Assembly: GCF_022234545.1 (NCBI RefSeq)
Contig: NZ_JAIEUI010000005.1
Location: 186,001 to 250,000 of the forward strand
Reading direction: 5' to 3'
From: Paenibacillus piscarius
GTDB lineage: Bacteria > Bacillota > Bacilli > Paenibacillales > Paenibacillaceae
DNA: 64,000 nt
Position numbers and translations under genes: made by a program. The notes below the pieces were generated by a model. The model searched no databases. It was given only the letters and a program-made list of their open reading frames with translations, and was not told where the DNA came from. This document shows, in pieces, positions 25,901 to 34,350 of the stretch (its first letter is position 1; each line of letters starts with the position of its first letter).

Positions 25901-26749
25901 ATGAATGAACATGATTACAGTCTGCCGGAAGACGCGGACCAGTCGGGCCATCAAGGAGCACCAACCAGTGAAGAGCTGTGGAACGAAGATACGTATTCAG
26001 CCTGGACCAGCCGGTTCGGTACGCCTGCTGAAGCAGCCGGGAAGCTGGCCAAAGATCCGGCCGGGAAGCTGTTCCCGCTGAATGCTTATTTCGGGGAAGT
26101 GGAGGGACGCCGGATTATCAATCTGATGGGCTCCAACGGCATGAAGGCTGTAGCGCTGGCCCTGCTTGGGGCGGAGGTGACGGTAGCGGATTTCTCGGAG
26201 GCCAATGCCCGTTATGCCCGTGAGCTGGCTCAGGCAGCCGGTGTGCCGCTGAACTATATCGTGTCGGATGTACTGGCACTGCCGGAGATCCTGCAAGGGA
26301 GCCGTTATGATCTGGTATTTGCTGAGATGGGGATTGTCCATTACTTTACGGACCTTGACCAGTTCATGGCCGTTGCCCGGCGCCTGCTGGCACCAGGCGG
26401 AACGTTTGTCCTGCGCGATTTCCATCCGGTGACGACCAAACTGATCTCCTCCAAGGGCTCGACGGCCAAGGTGCGCAAGCACAAGGTAAGCGGGGATTAC
26501 TTCGACACCGCGCTTGAAGAGAAGCGGGTATCTTACTCCAAGTATATGCCGGATTCAGGCGCAGCTGCGGAAGCTGTCAAGCCGAATACGGTCTACTGGC
26601 GGCGCTGGACGCTGGGTGAGATCGTTACCGCTGCCGCTGGCGGCGGGCTGGTCATTCAGCAGCTGGTAGAGGAGCCGAACCTGTCGTCAGATGTATACGA
26701 TAAGGGAATCCCCAAGACCTTCACACTGGTCGCTGTCTCACCTGAATAG
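25901..26749 (+). CDS. Class I SAM-dependent methyltransferase
   Basis: 282-residue predicted methyltransferase. SAM-binding motif I is INLMGSNGMKAVALALLGAEVTVADFS (around residues 68-94), the post-motif acidic residue is in the VADFS strand, then DLVFAEMGIVHYF (motif II/III) and LLAPGGTFVLRDFHPV (motif IV). The GSNG in place of GxGxG is a mild variation. The target is unknown. The N-terminal 30 residues are acidic and likely disordered. The ATG follows AAGGGAG. Confidence 0.85.
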   Translation: MNEHDYSLPEDADQSGHQGAPTSEELWNEDTYSAWTSRFGTPAEAAGKLAKDPAGKLFPLNAYFGEVEGRRIINLMGSNGMKAVALALLGAEVTVADFSEANARYARELAQAAGVPLNYIVSDVLALPEILQGSRYDLVFAEMGIVHYFTDLDQFMAVARRLLAPGGTFVLRDFHPVTTKLISSKGSTAKVRKHKVSGDYFDTALEEKRVSYSKYMPDSGAAAEAVKPNTVYWRRWTLGEIVTAAAGGGLVIQQLVEEPNLSSDVYDKGIPKTFTLVAVSPE

Positions 26750-26761
26750 ACTTAAACAGAT

Positions 26762-26817
26762 AAACGGTATCTCCAAAGAGCGCAGTAATTCATGCGCCTG
26801 GGGGTACCGTTTTTTTA
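26762..26817. terminator. Terminator shared by convergent methyltransferase and LysR genes
   Basis: AAACGGTA / TACCGTTT outer stem with an inner GCGC/GCGC and a long T run on the + strand. Confidence 0.8.
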
Positions 26818-26819
26818 CT

Positions 26820-27707
26820 TCACCCGGACGTCCCCGCCATTCTTACAAAAGCTTCCTGCAACGGAGACAGCGTATAGTCCTTCCGCCAGGCCAGCACAAA
26901 GGCTCCACCCCCTGGCTGAATTCCCGGCAGCCGTGCATAAGCCAGCCGTCCGGCCGCTACCTCGGCTGCAATTCCGGCCATAGAGAAGACCCCGACAGCC
27001 CCGCCTTCAGCCAGCATACCCTTGACCGCCTCGGGCGAGCCGGCGACGGCATGGTTCCATACCCTCACTTTATTAAGCTGCGCCCACTGATCCGCCGTCC
27101 CGCGCAGGAAGGAAGCGGCCTCATGCTGAACCCATGGCTCCCGTGCCGCCGCTTCCACTGTAAGCTCCGCCTGCCCTGCGAACGGGTGGTCCGGCGCAAA
27201 GGCAAGTACCATCTCATCCGCTGAAATCACCTGCGTCTGGAAGGAATCGTCTTGGCCTGCCGCGCTATGCAGCACCGCCAGCTGAATCTCCCGGCTCCGC
27301 AGCTGTTCCCGGAGCACCTCATCCGGCAGTACGGATAAGTAGGTATCAATTCCTTCATGCTGCTGCATGAATCGGGACAGCAGTTTGGGCACAACATAAC
27401 TACCGGGGATACTGCTGGCGGCAAGCTCCAGATTGCCCGCAGCCAGGGAAGTGAACTGCTTGACGGCCCGCTCCGCTTCGGCGGCCAGGGATACCATGCG
27501 GACCGCATACTGGTGCAGGGCGCGTCCGGCATCGGTCAGCAGCACCCGGCCGCTCCGGTACTGGAACAGGGAAGCGCCCAGCTCGCTCTCCAGGCTTTTC
27601 ATATGAAACGATACTGTGGGCTGCTTCAGGCCCATCTCAGCGGCGACATCCGTCACTTTTTTATATTTCTCAATGAGGACCAAGATTTGCAGCTTTACAA
27701 GGTTCAT
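26820..27707 (-). CDS. LysR-family transcriptional regulator
   Basis: 295-residue regulator with an N-terminal winged helix-turn-helix (about 1-60; VTDAAEMGLKQPTVSFHMKSLE-type helix) and a periplasmic-binding-like LysR substrate domain (about 88-290). The start matches GGAGGAATCTTC-ATG. It is divergent from pstS by 260 bp, so it may control a neighbour. The target and co-inducer are unknown. The substrate domain tail (PGIQPGGGAFVLAWRKDYTLSPLQEAF) is family-typical. Confidence 0.9.
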   Translation of the reverse strand: MNLVKLQILVLIEKYKKVTDVAAEMGLKQPTVSFHMKSLESELGASLFQYRSGRVLLTDAGRALHQYAVRMVSLAAEAERAVKQFTSLAAGNLELAASSIPGSYVVPKLLSRFMQQHEGIDTYLSVLPDEVLREQLRSREIQLAVLHSAAGQDDSFQTQVISADEMVLAFAPDHPFAGQAELTVEAAAREPWVQHEAASFLRGTADQWAQLNKVRVWNHAVAGSPEAVKGMLAEGGAVGVFSMAGIAAEVAAGRLAYARLPGIQPGGGAFVLAWRKDYTLSPLQEAFVRMAGTSG

Positions 27708-27798
27708 GAAGATTCCTCCGGGTACGCGGCGATTTGCTGGCGATTGTTGTTTGTGTATAGATAATATCTATGGTGATATACATTTTATATTATAACTT

Positions 27799-27852
27799 TT
27801 ATCTTTCGTTTTACAAACTCTGTACTTTTATCTAACGAACGGGTCCTAGAAT
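27799..27852 (+). promoter_or_regulatory. Probable PhoP-box promoter of pstSCAB
   Basis: Four TTTACA-like hexamers lie at exact 11-bp steps: TTATCT (27799), TTTACA (27810), TGTACT (27821) and CTAACG (27832). They are followed by -10 TAGAAT (27847-27852) with a poor -35. This matches PhoP direct-repeat boxes (TT[A/T/C]ACA, 5-base gaps). Only one hexamer is perfect. Confidence 0.55.
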
Positions 27853-27967
27853 AAGAAGAGTCAGAAGAGACGCTGATAGATAGGCAATAATGCTTCCCGA
27901 GTGCGTTTTGTACGAAGCAGATGGAACACGGCACACACTCACAAAACCTTTAGGAGGAAAACAAACA

Positions 27968-28918
27968 ATGCAATTCAGAAAAACGTGGCTCATGGCTTTG
28001 GCGCTTACGGGCGTAGTAGCACTTTCAGCATGCGGCGGTAACAACGGGGGAAACAAGGCAGCATCCAATAACGGAGGAAACACACCGGCTGCAACAAACA
28101 CAGAAGCCAGCAGCGGTGCTAAATTAAGCGGATCGATCCTGGCGTCGGGCTCCACAGCACTCCAGCCGCTCGTTGAACAGGTCGCTGAGAAATTCATGGA
28201 AACCAACAGCGGCGTGGACATTCAGGTTCAAGGCGGCGGCAGCGGCACCGGGCTGACCCAGGTCTCTGAGAAGCAGGTAGACATCGGGAACTCGGACGTA
28301 TTCGCTGAAGAGAAGCTGAAGGATGCAGCGAAAGCGGCGGAGCTGAAGGATCATCAGGTGGCTGTTGTCGCGATTGCGGCAGTAAGCAACCCGGCAGCAG
28401 GCGTGGACAGCCTGACGAAGCAGCAGCTGGTTGATATTTTCACCGGAAAAATCACAAACTGGAAAGAGGTCGGCGGCGCTGACCAGGCCATCCAGATCAT
28501 CAACCGTCCGGCAAGCTCGGGTACACGTGCTACCTTCGAGAGCTTCGCACTTGGCACCAAGACAGAAGACCTGAAGGGCTCGATCCAAGAGGATTCCTCC
28601 GGTACCGTTAAGAAGATGATCGGCGAAACACCGGGAGCCATCGGTTATCTGGCGCTGTCCTACCTGGACGATACGGTCAAAACCTTGAACTATGACGGCG
28701 TTGAGCCTTCTGTAGACAATGTAGTCGCTGGTAAGTATCCGGTATGGGCTTACGAGCACATGTACACGAACGGCGAACCGAATGAGACAGTAAAAGCCTT
28801 CCTGGACTATTTCATGACTGATGATGTGCAGACCGGCGACGTTGTTGAGCTTGGCTACATCCCGGCCTCCAAGATGCAGGTTACGCGCGATGTTGCAGGA
28901 ACTGTAACTCCTAAGTAA
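27968..28918 (+). CDS. pstS: Phosphate ABC transporter binding lipoprotein PstS
   Basis: 316-residue lipoprotein that captures inorganic phosphate outside the membrane. The signal peptide ends in LSACGG (Cys about 22), then a Gly/Asn-rich linker. The PstS domain shows GSTALQPLVEQVAEKF and QGGGSGTGLTQVS, and the phosphate-contact loop RPASSGTRATFE. The frame opens at 27890, but the ATG at 27968 follows AGGAGG and gives the signal peptide. First gene of pstSCAB. Confidence 0.95.
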   Translation: MQFRKTWLMALALTGVVALSACGGNNGGNKAASNNGGNTPAATNTEASSGAKLSGSILASGSTALQPLVEQVAEKFMETNSGVDIQVQGGGSGTGLTQVSEKQVDIGNSDVFAEEKLKDAAKAAELKDHQVAVVAIAAVSNPAAGVDSLTKQQLVDIFTGKITNWKEVGGADQAIQIINRPASSGTRATFESFALGTKTEDLKGSIQEDSSGTVKKMIGETPGAIGYLALSYLDDTVKTLNYDGVEPSVDNVVAGKYPVWAYEHMYTNGEPNETVKAFLDYFMTDDVQTGDVVELGYIPASKMQVTRDVAGTVTPK

Positions 28919-28956
28919 TTTACACAGGGTTGATGAATCAGAACTTTAATGTGATT

Positions 28957-28984
28957 AGAGGCGGATACCTTCTGCCTCTCTTTT
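28957..28984 (+). terminator. Terminator or attenuator between pstS and pstC
   Basis: AGAGGC / GCCTCT stem plus TTTT. It probably lowers expression of pstCAB relative to pstS, as is common for binding-protein genes. Confidence 0.65.
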
Positions 28985-29006
28985 CACTTTAGAAAGAGGG
29001 AGCATC

Positions 29007-29909
29007 TTGAGGGGACAACCAACAAACAAGCGGCTGGAAAAGCATCATATAGAAAATTTAATCGGACGTATTTATATGTCCTTTTGCGTGCTGCTCTTAA
29101 TTATTATCATTATCTCCATGGTCTATTTCGTAGCCTCCAAAGGCGTGGCCAACTTCGTTAACGGTGAAGTGAAAATATCTGAGTTCCTGTTCGGCACGAA
29201 GTGGTCGCCAGAGGCGGATACGCCGTCCTACGGGGCTTTCCCGTTCATCTCGGGGTCTTTCCTGGTTACGCTGCTGGCTGCGCTTATCGCGAGTCCGCTC
29301 AGTATCTGTGCGGCGCTGTTCATGACAGAGATTGTCCCGGGCTGGGGTAAAAAGCTGCTGCAGCCGGTCATCGAGCTGCTGTCAGGCATCCCGTCCGTTG
29401 TCTACGGATTCGTAGGCTTAAGCGTCATTGTTCCCTTCCTGCGGGATACGCTGCCCGGCCAGGGCATCGGGGTGGCTGCAGGCGCGCTAGTGCTGTCGGT
29501 CATGATTCTTCCGACCATCACCAGCGTGGCTGCAGACGCGCTTGCTTCACTGCCGCAGAACTTGAAAGAATCTTCTTTTGCGCTCGGTGCCACACGCTGG
29601 CAGACGATCTCCCGGGTTATTCTACCGACGACCTTCCCGGCGATTATGACAGGGGTAGTACTTGGTATGGCCCGCGCCTTCGGCGAGGCTCTGGCCGTAC
29701 AGATGGTTATCGGTAACGCACCGTTCGTGCCGCACTCCCTGTTCGAGTCCGCATCTACACTTACCAGTGTAATTACGCTGGGTATGGGGAATACGACGAT
29801 GGGTTCACCGCAGAACAATGCGCTGTGGAGTATGGCGCTGGTCCTGATGCTGATGACCTTTATCTTCGTCCTGCTGGTGAGAATGCTCGAAAGGAGAAAT
29901 AAAATTTGA
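29007..29909 (+). CDS. pstC: Phosphate ABC transporter permease PstC
   Basis: 300-residue membrane subunit with six helices. The BPD_transp_1 EAA loop lies around ALGATRWQTISRVILPT. GIPSVVYGFVGL and MARAFGEALAVQMVIGN are PstC marks. The start is a TTG after GAGGGAG. It overlaps pstA by 4 bp. Confidence 0.94.
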   Translation: MRGQPTNKRLEKHHIENLIGRIYMSFCVLLLIIIIISMVYFVASKGVANFVNGEVKISEFLFGTKWSPEADTPSYGAFPFISGSFLVTLLAALIASPLSICAALFMTEIVPGWGKKLLQPVIELLSGIPSVVYGFVGLSVIVPFLRDTLPGQGIGVAAGALVLSVMILPTITSVAADALASLPQNLKESSFALGATRWQTISRVILPTTFPAIMTGVVLGMARAFGEALAVQMVIGNAPFVPHSLFESASTLTSVITLGMGNTTMGSPQNNALWSMALVLMLMTFIFVLLVRMLERRNKI

Positions 29910-30802
29910 AGCCGAGAACTGTCGACAAAATAGCCACTACTGTTATTGTGACCTTTGCTTTACTGATTGTAGCGATCCTGATCGGCCTCTTGGGTTATAT
30001 TCTGATCCGCGGCTTCAATCATATCAGCTGGGACTTCCTGACCTCGGCGCCGCAGAAGATCCGCGCAGGCGGGGGCGTAGGGCCGCAGCTGTTCAACTCG
30101 CTGTTCCTGCTGGTGCTGACCTTAATTATTACAGTGCCGCTCGGTCTTGGCGCAGGAATCTTCATGGCGGAATATGCCCGTCCCGGCAAGCTGACGAACT
30201 TCATCCGGCTGGTCGTAGAGGTGCTCTCGTCCTTCCCGTCGATCATCGTCGGTCTGTTCGGCCTCTTATTGATTGTTAACACCTTCAATCTCGGCTTCTC
30301 CCTGATCTCGGGTGCGCTGGCGCTGACCGTCTTCAATCTGCCGCTGATGGTGCGGATCACTGAGCAAGCCTTCCGTACGGTGCCCAAGCAGCAGAAGGAA
30401 GCAGGGTTCGCCCTCGGCTTATCCAAATGGAAGATTGTCACCACTGTACTATTCCCGGTTGCGCTGCCGACCATTATTACCGGAACGATTCTGTCAGCCG
30501 GACGTGTCTTCGGCGAAGCGGCCGCCCTGATGTTCACCGCAGGAATGAGCAGCCCGCGCCTGGACTTCAGTAACTGGAATCCGCTGAGTCCTTCATCGCC
30601 GCTGAACCCGTTCCGTCCGGCCGAGACACTGGCGGTGCATATCTGGAAGGTTAACAGCGAAGGCCTGGCCCCGGATGCCATTCAGATCGCTGCAGGCGCT
30701 TCTGCCGTCCTGGTACTGACGGTACTGATCTTCAATCTGGCTGCCCGTTATTTCGGCAGATTCATCTATAAGAAGCTGACCGCCTCCAAGCGGATGAGCT
30801 AA
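29906..30802 (+). CDS. pstA: Phosphate ABC transporter permease PstA
   Basis: 298-residue permease partner of PstC with six helices. Motifs: [33 protein letters not shown] (the EAA loop) and [18 protein letters not shown] start in a TTGA overlap with the pstC stop, preceded by AAAGGAG. Confidence 0.94.
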   Translation: MKPRTVDKIATTVIVTFALLIVAILIGLLGYILIRGFNHISWDFLTSAPQKIRAGGGVGPQLFNSLFLLVLTLIITVPLGLGAGIFMAEYARPGKLTNFIRLVVEVLSSFPSIIVGLFGLLLIVNTFNLGFSLISGALALTVFNLPLMVRITEQAFRTVPKQQKEAGFALGLSKWKIVTTVLFPVALPTIITGTILSAGRVFGEAAALMFTAGMSSPRLDFSNWNPLSPSSPLNPFRPAETLAVHIWKVNSEGLAPDAIQIAAGASAVLVLTVLIFNLAARYFGRFIYKKLTASKRMS

Positions 30803-30851
30803 GGCATTAACAAGCATAATTTTCAAAAAAGAGCCTGTAGGAGGAATTATA

Positions 30852-31628
30852 ATGGGAATTGCGGAGCCAGCTGTACGTGAGTCATTTCAGACGGAGGATC
30901 TGAGTATATTCTATGGAACCTATGAGGCGGTGAAGGGAATCAGCCTGCCGTTCGCCCAGAATACGGTAACCGCACTGATCGGGCCCTCGGGCTGCGGGAA
31001 GTCCACCTTCCTGCGGTCCCTTAACCGGATGAATGATGATATCTCCGGCTCAACTACCAAGGGCAACATCTGGATTGACGGGGTGGACATCAATGCACCC
31101 GGAACAGATGTGATCAAGCTGCGCCAGAAGATCGGCATGGTCTGGCAGAAGCCGAACCCGTTCTATAAATCCATCTATGACAATATCGCCTTCGGACCGA
31201 AATATCACGGTATCAAAGGCAAGCAGGCGCTGGATGAGATCGTGGAGAGCAGCCTGCGCCGCGCCGCCCTGTGGGATGAGGTCAAGGACCGCCTGAAGGA
31301 TTCGGCGCTGGCCCTGTCCGGCGGACAGCAGCAGCGGCTGTGCATCGCCCGGGCACTCTCGGTCAATCCGCAGATTCTGCTGCTGGATGAGCCGGCTTCG
31401 GCCCTCGACCCGGTATCAACCGGCAAGGTGGAGGAGCTGATCAAGGAGTTGAAGGAGGAGCTGCGCATCGTCATCGTAACGCACAACATGCAGCAGGCAG
31501 CGCGTATCTCGGATTACACGGCGTATTTCTATCTGGGCTCGCTGGTGGAATACGACAAGACCGAGAAGGTCTTCAGCAACCCGGAGAATCAGATGACCCA
31601 GGAATATATTATGGGCCGGTTTGGCTGA
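30852..31628 (+). CDS. pstB: Phosphate ABC transporter ATPase PstB
   Basis: 258-residue ATPase of the high-affinity phosphate importer. Walker [10 protein letters not shown], then LRSLNRMND typical of PstB, Q-loop MVWQKPNPF, signature [15 protein letters not shown], Walker [14 protein letters not shown] and H-loop [18 protein letters not shown] precedes the ATG. No phoU follows, unlike many pst operons. Confidence 0.96.
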   Translation: MGIAEPAVRESFQTEDLSIFYGTYEAVKGISLPFAQNTVTALIGPSGCGKSTFLRSLNRMNDDISGSTTKGNIWIDGVDINAPGTDVIKLRQKIGMVWQKPNPFYKSIYDNIAFGPKYHGIKGKQALDEIVESSLRRAALWDEVKDRLKDSALALSGGQQQRLCIARALSVNPQILLLDEPASALDPVSTGKVEELIKELKEELRIVIVTHNMQQAARISDYTAYFYLGSLVEYDKTEKVFSNPENQMTQEYIMGRFG

Positions 31629-31642
31629 CATACTTATAGCAG

Positions 31643-31673
31643 AACACCATCCATTGCGGGTGGTGTTTTTGTT
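31643..31673 (+). terminator. pst operon terminator
   Basis: AACACCA-CC / GG-TGGTGTT stem followed by TTTTT. Confidence 0.85.
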
Positions 31674-31689
31674 AATGAGCAAATATCTC

Positions 31690-31738
31690 TTGCAAAACTA
31701 ATTAGGTTAGTTTATATTTAAACTAATAAGATTAGTTT
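31690..31738 (+). promoter_or_regulatory. Promoter with two identical TetR-type operators
   Basis: -35 TTGCAA (31690-31695), a 17-base spacer and -10 TATATT (31713-31718). Two palindromes AAACTAA-N5-TTAGTTT lie at 31695-31713 (between -35 and -10) and 31720-31738 (over the start), with centres 25 bp apart. Occupancy would block RNA polymerase. The likely ligand-controlled repressor is the TetR protein encoded as the second gene of the same operon (inference). Confidence 0.85.
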
Positions 31739-31753
31739 TGAGGAGGAGAACCA

Positions 31754-32482
31754 ATGAGAGTGACACAAGAAGGCAATTTGTATCAGCTAACGTGGTTGCC
31801 GCGTATTTTTCCGGTGAATTGTTATTTAATTGAAGAAGAGCAGGAGCTTACACTTATTGATGCAGGCATGTCCTATAGTATGAAAGGGATTCTGATACAG
31901 GCGGAGAAGCTTCGGAAGCCGCTAACCCGCATCGTGCTGACTCATGGTCATATGGATCATGTCGGGGCGCTGGATGGCTTGAAGAAGAATGTACCGGAGG
32001 CTAAGGTCTATATTTCGGAACGGGATGCTTCGCTGCTGGCCGGTGACCGTTCGCTAAGACCCGGGGAGCCGCAGTCTCCGGTCAAGGGCAGTGTGCCGTC
32101 CAAGATCGTAACGGGGCCCGATGTGCTGCTCCATGAAGGCGACCGGATCGGTTCACTTGTTGCTGTCAATACGCCTGGGCACACGCCGGGATCCATGTCG
32201 TTCCAGGATCAGCGCAGCGGAGCTGTGATTGCCGGAGACGCCTTTCAGACCTTCCGGGCGGTCGCCGTGTCGGGCAAGAAGGTGCCCTGGTTTCCTTTTC
32301 CGGCTATGGCCACCTGGAATCTGGAGCAGGCGCTGGCCAGTGCATATAAGCTGATTGAGCTTAATCCTTCGTTGCTGGGAGTTGGCCATGGCAATCTGCT
32401 GCTGGACCCCGTTGAGGCTATGAAGAGGGCGGCTGCCGAGGCTGAAGGGCTATTAAGCGGAGGAGGAGCGGTACATGGCTAG
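31754..32482 (+). CDS. MBL-fold metallohydrolase
   Basis: 242-residue metallo-beta-lactamase-fold hydrolase. The metal motif THGHMDHVGALDG (HxHxDH) is near residues 62-74, with later ligands in GHTPGSMSF and the Asp in IAGDAFQ. The YflN/glyoxalase-II-like subgroup usually acts on thioesters or lactones. GAGGAGGAG precedes the ATG. It overlaps the tetR gene by 8 bp, so enzyme and regulator are made together. Confidence 0.88.
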   Translation: MRVTQEGNLYQLTWLPRIFPVNCYLIEEEQELTLIDAGMSYSMKGILIQAEKLRKPLTRIVLTHGHMDHVGALDGLKKNVPEAKVYISERDASLLAGDRSLRPGEPQSPVKGSVPSKIVTGPDVLLHEGDRIGSLVAVNTPGHTPGSMSFQDQRSGAVIAGDAFQTFRAVAVSGKKVPWFPFPAMATWNLEQALASAYKLIELNPSLLGVGHGNLLLDPVEAMKRAAAEAEGLLSGGGAVHG

Positions 32483-33083
32483 AGCAGGTCTGGATACCCG
32501 CACACTGGTGCTGGCAGCGGCAGAGCTGGCGGATGAACAAGGGATCGAGGCAGTGACGCTGGCTGCATTAGCCGCGAAGCTGGGCGTCCGTTCCCCGTCG
32601 CTCTATAATCACATCAACGGGCTCGCGGGACTGCGTACACTAATGGCCGTATATGGCCTGGAGCAGCTGTATGAGATCATATCGCAGGCAACAGAGGGTC
32701 TCAGCGGAGAAGCAGCGTTACATGCCATGAGTCAGGCTTACCTTGGATTCACCAGAGCACACCCAGGGCTCTACCAGACAACGTTAAAAGCACCCGAACA
32801 AGGGGACACTGCTCTGGAGGCAGCGAGTGCAAAGATCCTGTCGCTCATCATCCGGATGATATCCGTGTTCGGCTTGGACGAGGAAGGCAATCTTCATGCC
32901 GTCCGTGGACTAAGAAGTATCCTGCACGGTTTATCCACTCTGGAGCATCAGGGCGGATTTGGAATACCGCTGGACCTGAATATCACTCTTACCCGGCTGA
33001 TTAATGCCTATATTGCCGGAATCCGCTGTATGGGATCAGACTCATATGATAAGCTTAATGAAATGGACGAGCCTAAGCGATGA
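32475..33083 (+). CDS. TetR-family regulator with WHG-type C-terminal domain
   Basis: 202-residue repressor. N-terminal HTH (about 10-58): VTLAALAAKLGVRSPSLYNHI. The C-terminal part has RGLRSILHGLSTLEHQGGFG, the TetR_C_33/WHG pattern. It probably binds the two AAACTAA-N5-TTAGTTT palindromes at the operon promoter and autoregulates. It is cotranscribed after the hydrolase, whose substrate or product may be the inducer (inference). Confidence 0.88.
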   Translation: MARAGLDTRTLVLAAAELADEQGIEAVTLAALAAKLGVRSPSLYNHINGLAGLRTLMAVYGLEQLYEIISQATEGLSGEAALHAMSQAYLGFTRAHPGLYQTTLKAPEQGDTALEAASAKILSLIIRMISVFGLDEEGNLHAVRGLRSILHGLSTLEHQGGFGIPLDLNITLTRLINAYIAGIRCMGSDSYDKLNEMDEPKR

Positions 33084-33097
33084 GGAGATGAAGAGTA

Positions 33098-33790
33098 GTG
33101 GCCACAGCAAATAAGCAAGAGAGCGTAACCACGTTTGAAGAGATGGCTGAGGTAGTCGCCAGGCTGGGGATTGTGCCGCTGGCCGGCCTGATTCCGGAGC
33201 ACCCCTCGGTGAACGGTCTGACTCTGAAGGAGAATTGGCATACCGATACAGAGCTGGATCCTTGGGGATGGCGGGTCAGATTTCCCGGAGAAGGCTTAGC
33301 CGGTTACGGAAAGTTCATCAAGAAAAAAGCCGTGCTCGTATCCCGCGAGTGGCTTCCGGCTTACTTGGCAGCGGCCGGGCCTCAGCAGTCTCTCGAAGTG
33401 CGGTATAAGAGCGGCCTGGCCACGAGAGAAGCGCTTACCTTGCTGGAGATTATCCGGGCGAATGAGGGAATAGAGACACGCCAGCTTCGCTCTATGGCTG
33501 ATATGAAGGCCAAGGAGAAGAAGACGGCTTTTGACAATGCGGTAACGGAGCTGCAAGGGTCTCTGGATACTGTAATCTCCGGCGTGAAGCAGAGGGTGAA
33601 TGCAGAAGGTGAGCCGAATGGCTGGAACAGCACCTCCTACGAAACGACGGGGCACTGGATGCAGGGGGCGGGAATCCCGTTCTTCGAAGGCTCAAGGGAT
33701 GAGGCAGTAGCTTGGCTGCGTGCAAGAATGGAAGGAGCCTGGACACCTGAGGCCATTGCCTGGACCGCCAAGGCCTTAGGCTGGAAGTGA
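33098..33790 (+). CDS. AlkZ-related conserved protein
   Basis: 230-residue soluble protein, probably the third gene of the MBL-TetR operon (14 bp gap). It resembles a family annotated as AlkZ-related: an N-terminal LIPEHPSVNGLTLKENWHT, then WRVRFPGEGLAGYGKFIKKKAVLVSREW and a helical C-terminal half (ALTLLEIIRANEGIETRQLRSM, like a winged-helix). It lacks the full length and catalytic Gln-x-Gln of true AlkZ DNA glycosylases. The start is GTG after GAGGAGATG. Function is unknown. Confidence 0.6.
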   Translation: MATANKQESVTTFEEMAEVVARLGIVPLAGLIPEHPSVNGLTLKENWHTDTELDPWGWRVRFPGEGLAGYGKFIKKKAVLVSREWLPAYLAAAGPQQSLEVRYKSGLATREALTLLEIIRANEGIETRQLRSMADMKAKEKKTAFDNAVTELQGSLDTVISGVKQRVNAEGEPNGWNSTSYETTGHWMQGAGIPFFEGSRDEAVAWLRARMEGAWTPEAIAWTAKALGWK

Positions 33791-33796
33791 AAGGGG

Positions 33797-33835
33797 AACG
33801 GCAGCGCCTAGTCTTAACGGGGGGCTGCTGTTTTT
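33797..33835 (+). terminator. Terminator of the MBL-TetR operon
   Basis: GGCAGC / GCTGCTG stem and TTTTTG. Confidence 0.65.
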
Positions 33836-33935
33836 GTGTCCGGATGAGGACAAACAGAAACGGCTCATCCATTTCCCGCAGGAGCAGATCAGCCGTAAGC
33901 GCTTACGCAGAAGCGGATACTATTAAAACAGTACA

Positions 33936-34112
33936 TTATAACATAGGGCCGAGGTAGGCAATCAGGAAGTACAGGAATCCGAACAGCAGCATGATGTAGG
34001 CTGTGTATTTGATTGCGTCGGAGGCCACGATACTTAAGTCTTTGGGAGCCTCGACATCGAGCCGTTCCGGTTCAGTCGAATCTGTCTCACGATAGTTCAA
34101 AGATTCTTTCAT
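33936..34112 (-). CDS. Small single-pass membrane protein (58 aa)
   Basis: Unrecognised 58-residue protein. The first half is polar and acidic (MKESLNYRETDSTEPERLDVE). The C-terminal half is one transmembrane helix (AYIMLLFGFLYFLIAYLGPML). The frame opens further upstream, but this ATG has an excellent AAGGAGGGG site 9 bases before it. It stands alone between two terminator-like hairpins. Confidence 0.7.
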   Translation of the reverse strand: MKESLNYRETDSTEPERLDVEAPKDLSIVASDAIKYTAYIMLLFGFLYFLIAYLGPML

Positions 34113-34284
34113 CTGAATCCCCTCCTTGTAAATACTATCCTTAATTGCATTGTGACATATTTGTGAACTAATTTCAACAATATTGTGAAAATTATTTGAC
34201 GAAATGTTCACATTTAGGCTGTTTGTGTTGCTGCGACCCGCTTGACTTCACCTCTTGTTGCACTTTATACAATAGATGAGCGCT

Positions 34285-34331
34285 AATAAGCCCCCGCCAT
34301 ATTCCTCAAGAGGAAATAGCGGAGGCTTATT
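34285..34331 (-). terminator. Terminator of the M29 aminopeptidase pair
   Basis: AATAAGCC-CCGC / GCGG-GGCTTATT stem with inner TTCCTC/GAGGAA. The T tract on the - strand is short. Confidence 0.6.
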
Positions 34332-34350
34332 CATATTACAAATATTAAGC

